NCBI GenBank assembly: GCA_964419055.1
Contig: CAYQNU010000012.1
Coordinates: 1-64,000 of the forward strand
Source: CAYQNU01 sp964419055
Lineage (GTDB): Bacteria; Bacteroidota; Bacteroidia; Flavobacteriales_D; Parvicellaceae
Direction: 5' to 3'
DNA: 64,000 bases
Shown: positions 36,918 through 43,652 of the stretch, in pieces
Position numbering within the stretch: position 1 is the stretch's first letter
How the letters are laid out: each line of letters opens with the position of its first letter
Translations under genes and position numbers: made by a program
The notes under the pieces: model-generated
Database searches by the model: none
The model's input: the letters and a program-made list of their open reading frames with translations, nothing else
What the model was told of the DNA's origin: nothing

Positions 36918-39173
36918 TTATTTAAGACTAAACGTAACCCCAAAAAAAGCATTGATTCCTTGAAATGTGGAGTAAATATAGGAAGGATCAAAAGTATAAC
37001 CATTGGGATTGGTTGTTGGGTCATTTATGGTTCTATCAAAAGGGTCAAAAGCTCTTAAGATGGAATTGGAAGGCGGTGTAAAATTCAACAAATTACGTAA
37101 GCCTGCATTGATCGTAATGGATTTTTTTAGTGTTTTAGATAATTTAATGTTTTGTATACTGAACCAAGGAGATTCGTCCGAACGATAATCATTGGCTACA
37201 GTGGGTAATTTCATAGGACTGATCAAATTTCCCGTGTAATCAAGTGTAAGACCTATTTTTGTAAATTGATAACTTATGGTCCAAGTACCTGAAAAATGCT
37301 CTGAAAACAATTGTCTATTTTTCACTAAATTACCTGCTAGTTGTTCCATTTGATACACATCCATCAACGTACCTCCCAAGTTAATTTTTAATGGGAAATC
37401 AAAAGTCATTTTAATGGTAGCTGAAACGCCCTTTGAAACGGCATAACCTTGGATATTATCGTAGATAATTAAGTTGTCATCGGTTTCGTAATCGGGAATA
37501 ATTTTGTTTGAAAAATAAGTATAAAACAACGACATGTCTAACGTGATAAATGATTTTTCGGTGGCAAAATAACGCTCCACATTCAACGTTCCGTTATGAC
37601 TTCTTTCGGGATTAATAGTTTCTGCAATTACAACGTTTCTCGAACCCGAAAGAGCTGCGTGATCTTCTGCAAAAATATTTACTACTCTAAATCCATTTCC
37701 ATACGATGCACGCACCAACGACTTTGCGTTGGCCCATTTGTAATTAATTCTTGGTGTAAAAATAGAACCGTGAACATTGTGATAATCATAACGCAATCCA
37801 ACTAAAAGAATCTGTTTTTCGCTAATAGCAAATTCATCTTGTGCTAAAAAGCCCATAAATTGTTGATAATTGGGTAAATTTTGACCGGATAATCCATCCA
37901 CTTGAGTAGCGGTGGTATTGTCATCATAAAAAGTATTCCTAAAGGTGAGTGCCACCATTGCATTGTGCCGCACTCCCATTTGAAAAGGATGCAACACTTG
38001 TGAAAAGAGAATGCGTTGTTGACCTTTGTATTGCGTTAAACCATAAAATGAATTTTGGTCATGCTGACTCAAACTTGACTGCCAAATGACCTTCTTTTTG
38101 ATGGGTAACTGATAGGCTGTAATCAATTCTATTCGACTGGTTAAAATAGATTCTCCATAATAAACATCACCACCTCTGTGTTCCGGTTTCCATTGCATTT
38201 CTCCACCCCATCGATCCTCATACATGTAGCGCATAAAAATAGTTCCTAGCCGATTTTCCTTGCGTTTAAATTCAACTTTATTAAACAAGGTTATTCGATC
38301 TTTAAGTGTTAAATCAGTAAAATTATCACCATTTTTATCTATTGGATTGGCGTACTTATGATAATCGGCACCCATTACAAAACCTACCTTTTTAGTTTTC
38401 ACCTTAAAATGAAAATCCAATTGATTTTCCAACCATGAGGTCACTAAATAATTCATCGTTAATCGTTCCGATTCATCCACTGTTTTAGTAATCACATTGA
38501 TCAATCCGCCCATCGCTTCAGAACCGTATAACGTGGATGCAGGACCTTTTATAACTTCTACTCTACTCAACAAACTACTTGGAATTCCTTGTAACCCATA
38601 CACACTCGATAATCCTCCAACAATAGGCATTCCATCAATGGTAACCATAGTATATGCCCCTTCCATTCCATTAATATGAATATCGCCTGTATTGCAAACC
38701 GCACAGTTGAGTTGAGGTCTTACACCATTAATATTCTGTGTGGCTTCTAAAATGCCAAACGATGGAGCTTTTTGAAGATAAGCAGACGAAAAAGATTCAA
38801 TAGCTACGGGGCTTTGACGTTTTATCACTTCTCCAAAAGTGCCTGAAACCACCACTTCATTTAATTCTGCATTCAATTTTTCTAGTGTAATCAACACTTG
38901 AGGGGTATCACACACCACTTCCAGTTCTTTAGTATGAAATCCAACGGCACTCAGCTTTAAAGTAACATCAGAAACACAATCTCCAAAACTAAAAAGCCCA
39001 TCTTCATTAGTCGTTACACCTTTTCCCAACGTTAAGGAATATACATTAACAAAAGGTACTGGTTTGCCCTCACAAACCACCTTTCCATTGAGTTGCTGTT
39101 GTCCAACAGCATCCGTGGAACACAGCCAACCAATTAAACCAATAAAAAATGCTATTTTAGTGTGATGATTCAT
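36918..39173 (-). CDS. TonB-dependent receptor, probable metal uptake
   Basis: A 751-residue outer-membrane receptor: signal peptide (to about 25, VGQQ), a carboxypeptidase-regulatory-like beta domain (about 28-100, NGKVVCEGKPVPFVNVYSL), a plug (about 115-235, with INGVRPQLNCAVCNTGDIHINGM, VTIDGMPIVGG, SRVEVIKGPASTLYGSEAMGGLINV) and a barrel ending GVTFSLK. The plug carries a CAVC pair. It is divergent from a DtxR/MntR-like regulator followed by a ZIP transporter, so the cargo is probably a transition metal or metal complex. A TAAATTTG box lies 11 bp before the ATG, and the shared intergenic region holds a palindromic operator candidate. Confidence 0.92.
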   Translation of the reverse strand: MNHHTKIAFFIGLIGWLCSTDAVGQQQLNGKVVCEGKPVPFVNVYSLTLGKGVTTNEDGLFSFGDCVSDVTLKLSAVGFHTKELEVVCDTPQVLITLEKLNAELNEVVVSGTFGEVIKRQSPVAIESFSSAYLQKAPSFGILEATQNINGVRPQLNCAVCNTGDIHINGMEGAYTMVTIDGMPIVGGLSSVYGLQGIPSSLLSRVEVIKGPASTLYGSEAMGGLINVITKTVDESERLTMNYLVTSWLENQLDFHFKVKTKKVGFVMGADYHKYANPIDKNGDNFTDLTLKDRITLFNKVEFKRKENRLGTIFMRYMYEDRWGGEMQWKPEHRGGDVYYGESILTSRIELITAYQLPIKKKVIWQSSLSQHDQNSFYGLTQYKGQQRILFSQVLHPFQMGVRHNAMVALTFRNTFYDDNTTATQVDGLSGQNLPNYQQFMGFLAQDEFAISEKQILLVGLRYDYHNVHGSIFTPRINYKWANAKSLVRASYGNGFRVVNIFAEDHAALSGSRNVVIAETINPERSHNGTLNVERYFATEKSFITLDMSLFYTYFSNKIIPDYETDDNLIIYDNIQGYAVSKGVSATIKMTFDFPLKINLGGTLMDVYQMEQLAGNLVKNRQLFSEHFSGTWTISYQFTKIGLTLDYTGNLISPMKLPTVANDYRSDESPWFSIQNIKLSKTLKKSITINAGLRNLLNFTPPSNSILRAFDPFDRTINDPTTNPNGYTFDPSYIYSTFQGINAFFGVTFSLK

Positions 39174-39180
39174 AAATATT

Positions 39181-39211
39181 TTTGCAAATTTAAATTAAGT
39201 TTTTATATTTG
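39181..39211 (+). promoter_or_regulatory. Complete promoter TTTG-N19-TATATTTG for the DtxR-like gene
   Basis: TTTG (39181-39184) and TATATTTG (39204-39211) with a 19-bp spacer match the Bacteroidota -33/-7 consensus exactly. It overlaps the divergent TonB-receptor promoter. Confidence 0.8.
39185..39192 (-). promoter_or_regulatory. -7 box TAAATTTG for the TonB-dependent receptor
   Basis: Exact TAnnTTTG match on the minus strand, 11 bp upstream of the receptor ATG and inside the spacer of the opposing promoter. Confidence 0.6.
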
Positions 39212-39220
39212 CGTACTTTT

Positions 39221-39240
39221 TTTTTAGACTTATCTAAAAA
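39221..39240. promoter_or_regulatory. Palindromic operator candidate for the DtxR/MntR-like regulator
   Basis: TTTTTAGA (39221-39228) and TCTAAAAA (39233-39240) are a perfect 8-bp inverted repeat around CTTA. The site begins 10 bp after the -7 box of the regulator gene and lies upstream of the receptor's -7 box. An interrupted TTAGN..NCTAA symmetry is typical of DtxR-family sites. Occupancy would block the regulator-ZIP transcript and could affect the receptor. Confidence 0.65.
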
Positions 39241-39264
39241 TTGAATGTTAATAACTTCAAAAAT

Positions 39265-39918
39265 ATGAATCACAGTACCGAAGAAGACTATTTAAAAGCC
39301 ATTTATGCTTTATCAAAAGGAAAACCAGTTTCCACCAATGATTTGGCAAATGAACTGCAAGTTAAAGCTTCGAGTATTACCGATATGATTAAAAAGTTGT
39401 CGGATAAAAAGTATGTAGATTATATCAAATACCAAGGGGTGGAATTAACAGCAACCGGTAATCAGATTGCCCTTAAAATCATGAGAAAACATAGATTGTG
39501 GGAGACTTTTTTAGTAAAACATTTGTACTTTGGTTGGGATGAAGTACACGAAATTGCTGAGCAATTGGAGCACATTGAATCGGAAATGCTAACCGACAGA
39601 TTGGATGATTTTTTGGGCAATCCACAATTTGATCCTCATGGCGATCCTATTCCCAACAAAGAAGGTTTAATCATTGACACTCGAAAAAGAATTGCACTGC
39701 AAGATGTTCAACTATCCCAAAAGGGAATTATTGTTGGGGTAAGTGACGCCTCCTCCGACTTTTTAAAATTCTTGGAATCTGAAAAGTTGGTATTAGGTAC
39801 ACAATTAGAAGTGATTGAAAAATATAGTTTTGACAACAGCGTAAAAATTCGGTTCTATGAAAAAGAACTAAATATTAGTGAAAAAGGAACGTTTAATATC
39901 ATAATTGAATTAATTTAA
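39265..39918 (+). CDS. DtxR/MntR-family metal-dependent repressor
   Basis: Three domains are present: an N-terminal winged helix (EEDYLKAIYALSKGKPVSTNDLANELQVKASSITDMIKKL, about 5-45), a dimerisation/metal domain (LTATGNQIALKIMRKHRLWETFL...HEIAEQLEHIESEMLTDRLDDFLG, with E, H and D ligands) and a C-terminal FeoA/SH3-like domain (about 145-217). Such proteins repress metal uptake genes when Mn(II) or Fe(II) is bound. An in-frame TTG at 39241 directly follows the operator; the ATG at 39265 gives MNHSTEEDYLKAIY and 217 residues, the family's length. The gene leads an operon with the ZIP transporter and DUF547. Confidence 0.9.
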   Translation: MNHSTEEDYLKAIYALSKGKPVSTNDLANELQVKASSITDMIKKLSDKKYVDYIKYQGVELTATGNQIALKIMRKHRLWETFLVKHLYFGWDEVHEIAEQLEHIESEMLTDRLDDFLGNPQFDPHGDPIPNKEGLIIDTRKRIALQDVQLSQKGIIVGVSDASSDFLKFLESEKLVLGTQLEVIEKYSFDNSVKIRFYEKELNISEKGTFNIIIELI

Positions 39919-39929
39919 AAGGTTGCATT

Positions 39930-40745
39930 ATGTATAAGGAATTAGTTGCATTTTTTACCACATTAAATCCAATTTTAGCGGCACTGATTGCCACTACTTT
40001 TACTTGGTCAATAACAGCAGCAGGTGCTGCGATGGTATTTTTCTTTAAAACATTAAACAGAGCGGTGTTGGACACCATGTTGGGCTTTACAGGAGGTGTA
40101 ATGATTGCTGCCAGTTGTTTTGGTTTGTTGATGCCTGCAATTGAAGATGCTGATGGAACAGGATTTATGAAGGTAATGCCCGCTATAGTTGGTTTTTTAC
40201 TTGGTGCTTTTTTCATTTTTGGAATTGACAAAATTTTGCCTCATATGCACATCAATTTTAAAGTTACAGAAGGCCCCAAAACATCGTGGAGACGAACAAC
40301 GTTATTGGTTACGGCCATCACCTTACACAACATTCCTGAGGGACTAGCTATAGGTGTAATTTTTGGTGCCGCAATGGGTGAACCTGAAATGATCAATACA
40401 GCTCTTATAATTACATTAGGATTAGCCATTCAAAATTTTCCAGAGGGATTTGCTGTGGCCATGCCCTTGCGTAGAGAAGGATTTTCGAAAAGGAAAAGCT
40501 TTTTTTATGGTCAACTTTCAGCGGTAGTAGAGCCCATTGCAGGTGTATTAGGAGCTTGGATGGTATTCACATTCGAACCATTACTACCCTATTCACTTGC
40601 TTTTGCCGCAGGCGCTATGATTTATGTGGTTATTGAAGAAGTCATTCCCGAATCACAAGCGGATAAATATACCGATTTAGCCACGTTAGGTTTTATCATT
40701 GGATTTGTATTAATGATGGCATTAGATGCCGGTTTAGAATCCTAA
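39930..40745 (+). CDS. ZIP-family divalent metal transporter
   Basis: A 271-residue membrane protein with eight predicted helices. ZIP metal-site signatures are in helices 4 and 5: LHNIPEGLAIG (about 132-142) and QNFPEGFAVAMP (about 170-181), with E in VVIEEVIPES near the end. The long loop has HMHINF, a possible metal-binding His pair. ZIP proteins import Zn, Fe or Mn. The gene is 11 bp after the DtxR-like regulator, so substrate is likely the metal sensed by it. Confidence 0.92.
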   Translation: MYKELVAFFTTLNPILAALIATTFTWSITAAGAAMVFFFKTLNRAVLDTMLGFTGGVMIAASCFGLLMPAIEDADGTGFMKVMPAIVGFLLGAFFIFGIDKILPHMHINFKVTEGPKTSWRRTTLLVTAITLHNIPEGLAIGVIFGAAMGEPEMINTALIITLGLAIQNFPEGFAVAMPLRREGFSKRKSFFYGQLSAVVEPIAGVLGAWMVFTFEPLLPYSLAFAAGAMIYVVIEEVIPESQADKYTDLATLGFIIGFVLMMALDAGLES

Positions 40746-40761
40746 CATGTAGCTTTGCATT

Positions 40762-41514
40762 ATGAAATGCATTACACTTTTATTTTTATTCTTTGGCGCA
40801 ATCCATTTTTCAGCACAAGAACAAATGGAGATTATTTCTCAAGATTTACTTATGTCTGTGAGATATGAAGAACCTTACGAACCTTTTGAACGTCAATTAG
40901 CCGAAATCACCTTAGTAGATTTTAATGCAAGCCTATCTTCAGAAAATCAAAAAAAAGCTTTTTGGTTGAATGTTTACAATGCTTTTATTCAAATTAAGGC
41001 CAAACAACATCCCGAATTAATAAGCGGAAACCGAAATCGGTTTTTTGGTGAAAAATGGATAACGGTAGCGGGAAAACAATTGAGTTTTGAAGATATTGAA
41101 CACGGAATTTTGCGTCATTCACAATGGAAATTGGGCAAAGGATACATTAATCGATGGTTCCCTGGAAAATTAGAGAAGCAATGGCGGTTAAATTAGGTGG
41201 ATTACCGCATCCACTTTGCATTGAATTGTGGTGCTAAAAGTTGTCCTCCTATTGCTTTTTATCAATCTGATAAGCTTAATCAACAATTAGATGAGGCCAC
41301 CATTGGTTTTTTAAAATCTACGTCCAAATACGATTCCGAAAAGCAGACCATCACTTTATCAAAAATTTTATCTTGGTTTAGCGGTGATTTTGGAGGTAAA
41401 AAAGGGCAAATCGAATTGCTCAAATCTCACGGCATAATTCCATCCGATAAAAATCCGAAAATAGTGTATGCCACTTACGATTGGACAGTTGATTTAAAAC
41501 AGTATTCTAAATAA
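40762..41514 (+). pseudogene. DUF547 protein gene interrupted by in-frame TAG
   Basis: Codons 1-144 give a signal peptide (to about 19, HFSAQ) and the first half of DUF547 (KKAFWLNVYNAFIQIKAK, LSFEDIEHGILR), ending at TAG (41194-41196). The same frame continues at once from GTG (41197) with the second half (DYRIHFALNCGAKSCPPIAFY, ATIGFLKS, ILSWFSGDFGG) to 41514. The two halves join without loss or gain, so a single base substitution or natural recoding best explains the break. The GTG might also allow reinitiation. The second half alone would lack an export signal. It is 16 bp after the ZIP gene, in the same operon. DUF547 function is unknown. Confidence 0.8.
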
Positions 41515-41521
41515 CGGACAT

Positions 41522-41971
41522 TTAGTCTATTCTTAAAATCGAATATTTTTTCCCGTTAAAGGATGTGGTAGCACCGTTTTCTAATCCCATAAATTGCATT
41601 CCCAATGGTGAATGAGGAGAAAGAGCAAACACCGTTTCGTTTTCTACTAGTACTTTTCCCAATCCAACGCTGATATAAAAATAACCCTCGTTGGTTTGGA
41701 TTAACGTTCCCTTTGCAATTTTTTGATTTGAGATTTGTCTGTTCAATTTTTGCAATTCATTGTACATGTTTTCCAATTCCATTAATTGATTCCCGATTTT
41801 CTCTTGTTCCAATTGAACCATAGCCCTACCGGTTTCATGTTTATCACCTGCCGAACTTTTAGTGGCTTCCTCTGCTCCACTCGACAATTCTTTGAGCAAT
41901 TCTAATGAAAAATCTATTTTATTTTTAATCAACGAAAGGCAGGCAGAATACAACTTTTGTTTGAACGTCAT
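41522..41971 (-). CDS. GreA/GreB-like protein (often mislabelled 3-oxoacyl-ACP synthase)
   Basis: The 149 residues have an N-terminal helical hairpin (about 1-80, with the conserved SSAGDKHETGRAMVQLEQEK) and a C-terminal FKBP-like beta domain (about 85-149, with VGLGKVLVENETVFALSPHSPLGMQFMG). The layout matches Gre transcript-cleavage factors, which enter the RNA polymerase secondary channel; databases often label this Flavobacteriia family as an acyl-carrier synthase without support. Whether the hairpin tip can stimulate cleavage is unknown. An exact TACCTTTG box lies at 41987-41994. It converges with the DUF547 gene (7-bp gap). Confidence 0.7.
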   Translation of the reverse strand: MTFKQKLYSACLSLIKNKIDFSLELLKELSSGAEEATKSSAGDKHETGRAMVQLEQEKIGNQLMELENMYNELQKLNRQISNQKIAKGTLIQTNEGYFYISVGLGKVLVENETVFALSPHSPLGMQFMGLENGATTSFNGKKYSILRID

Positions 41972-41986
41972 CCTATATTTTTTTTA

Positions 41987-41994
41987 CAAAGGTA
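41987..41994 (-). promoter_or_regulatory. -7 box TACCTTTG for the Gre-like gene
   Basis: Exact TAnnTTTG match on the minus strand, 16 bp upstream of the ATG. Confidence 0.6.
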
Positions 41995-42035
41995 TTACAT
42001 AAAAAGTCATTTAACCTTATTTGATAGCTATCGAA

Positions 42036-42884
42036 TCAGATTAGCAGAATCATCAGCAACATAAAACCCACCATGCTCCATTTTAATTGTAAACTGGCTC
42101 TTTGATAGCCTTTATTGCTCAACTGTTGATTAAACCCAAAAAACAAGTACAATATGCTCAATAACAACGAAATTTCAATGGCTATAAACAATATCAATAA
42201 CCAATAATCGGATGATAATTTTCCCCAAAACGAGCTGCGAAGAATGTTCATAGCTAAAAAAATTAAAAAAGATGCCAGAATCCTAGAGAATTGATTTCCT
42301 ACTACAATGGGTAATGTTTTATATCCCGATTGTTGATCTCCTTTTTTGTCTTCCAAATCCTTTATAATTTCCCTAGCAAGTGTAACGATAAAAGAAAGGC
42401 CCATAAAAAGATTCGTTAACTCTGTAGTTACATAACCTTCTTTAAGGGGTATGTAGAGTAAAATGGCTAAAAAAGCAATGGTCAAATTTCCTATGAGCGG
42501 TAATACTTGAAATAAATAGGAATACATCCAAAGCAGCGCTATGCCTAACGAAAACACAAATGGAACGGAAGAATACCCTTTGAAAGTTGCACAATAAAAT
42601 GAAAGTAGCACTGATAATGCATTGAACACGAGAAACAGAATTGTATAGGTATTTCTATTTGAAAATCTGGGTTTATGTGGTTTGTTGATTTTATCAGTTT
42701 TAAAATCAAAATAATCATTAATGAGGTATCCTGCAATCATTATGAATGCAACACCCAGTAAATACGCTGATAAAGGTTTTACATCACCTAAAGATCCCAC
42801 ACTTATCCATCTAAATAGTAAACACCCAACAAGAGCTATTAGAATGTTAATAGGACGGATAAGTTGAATAAAAATTTTCATCAA
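42036..42884 (-). CDS. UbiA-family prenyltransferase
   Basis: A 282-residue polytopic enzyme with about eight or nine helices and both Asp-rich motifs: NDYFDFKTDKINKP (56-69) and REIIKDLEDKKGDQQSG (about 170-186). UbiA enzymes join a polyprenyl diphosphate to an acceptor; Bacteroidota members are often annotated as geranylgeranylglycerol-phosphate geranylgeranyltransferase-like, but acceptor is not decided here (menaquinone, haem O or glycerol phosphate are possible). The start overlaps the stop of the upstream barrel gene by 4 bp, implying translational coupling. Confidence 0.88.
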   Translation of the reverse strand: MMKIFIQLIRPINILIALVGCLLFRWISVGSLGDVKPLSAYLLGVAFIMIAGYLINDYFDFKTDKINKPHKPRFSNRNTYTILFLVFNALSVLLSFYCATFKGYSSVPFVFSLGIALLWMYSYLFQVLPLIGNLTIAFLAILLYIPLKEGYVTTELTNLFMGLSFIVTLAREIIKDLEDKKGDQQSGYKTLPIVVGNQFSRILASFLIFLAMNILRSSFWGKLSSDYWLLILFIAIEISLLLSILYLFFGFNQQLSNKGYQRASLQLKWSMVGFMLLMILLI

Positions 42885-43630
42885 AAACGATATAACATCA
42901 TTACATCAAAATAGCCCAATTTGAAATCAGTGAAATTGTTCAAGGAAGAATAAATACCATAGTTATCTTCTAACTTATAATTACTTAAAAGGTGATACGT
43001 AAATTGAGGCGTTAATTGAAATGTAAACAAAAAATCTTCACTTATAAACCAATCAAAACCAAAACTAACGGTTATACCCATATTAAAATAGGTACCTGAA
43101 ATTTTACCTTGTTCTAAAACGGTTTCTGGATTGAGTTTATATAAATTGCTAGAATCTAATTGGAATCGATTAACGTAATAATTGTATTCATAATTCCCCG
43201 CCCCTAACAAAACGTCTGCTCCAATATGCAAACGTGAGTATTGATACCCTTTCATTTCTTCAAATCCAAAACGAACATCAAAATTCTTATAATTATCAGT
43301 GTAAAAACGAGCTGTGTAAGTCGTATCTGTGGAGGCTATTACATTGTAATAATTATAGCGCGATTTGTTTGATATGGAACTGTAGTTCACTGAAACCCTC
43401 AGATTCTTATCCCCTCTATTTCGTTTATACACTAAAAAAGCTTTAATATCATTATTTTGACGTCCCATTATACTGGTAAAAAAAGGAGTGATATTTACGC
43501 CTACATAATTTGGTTTTTCCTCAAAATAAACTGAATCCACTACTTCTTCATATTCAGTAGTATCTTTTTGCCCAAATGTAAATTGAGCCATCAATAAAAA
43601 AACAAAGAAAACACTTTTAGTACATTTCAT
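42881..43630 (-). CDS. Outer-membrane beta-barrel protein, unknown
   Basis: A signal peptide (MKCTKSVFFVFLLMAQFTFG) is followed by an acidic mature N-terminus (TTEYEEVVDSVYFEEK) and about ten amphipathic strands rich in Tyr and Asn, ending LGYFDVMMLYRF with the C-terminal Phe expected for BAM-assembled porins. No specific family recognised. Its last codons overlap the start of the UbiA gene, so the two are made together; whether a lipid-modifying enzyme and this barrel share a task is open. Confidence 0.65.
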   Translation of the reverse strand: MKCTKSVFFVFLLMAQFTFGQKDTTEYEEVVDSVYFEEKPNYVGVNITPFFTSIMGRQNNDIKAFLVYKRNRGDKNLRVSVNYSSISNKSRYNYYNVIASTDTTYTARFYTDNYKNFDVRFGFEEMKGYQYSRLHIGADVLLGAGNYEYNYYVNRFQLDSSNLYKLNPETVLEQGKISGTYFNMGITVSFGFDWFISEDFLFTFQLTPQFTYHLLSNYKLEDNYGIYSSLNNFTDFKLGYFDVMMLYRF

Positions 43631-43652
43631 AAATATAGTTTAGTACGGTAAA

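Noticed and set aside
41197..41514. Second half of DUF547 as an independent gene
   Set aside because: It lacks a signal peptide and begins in the middle of the domain; treated as part of one interrupted gene.
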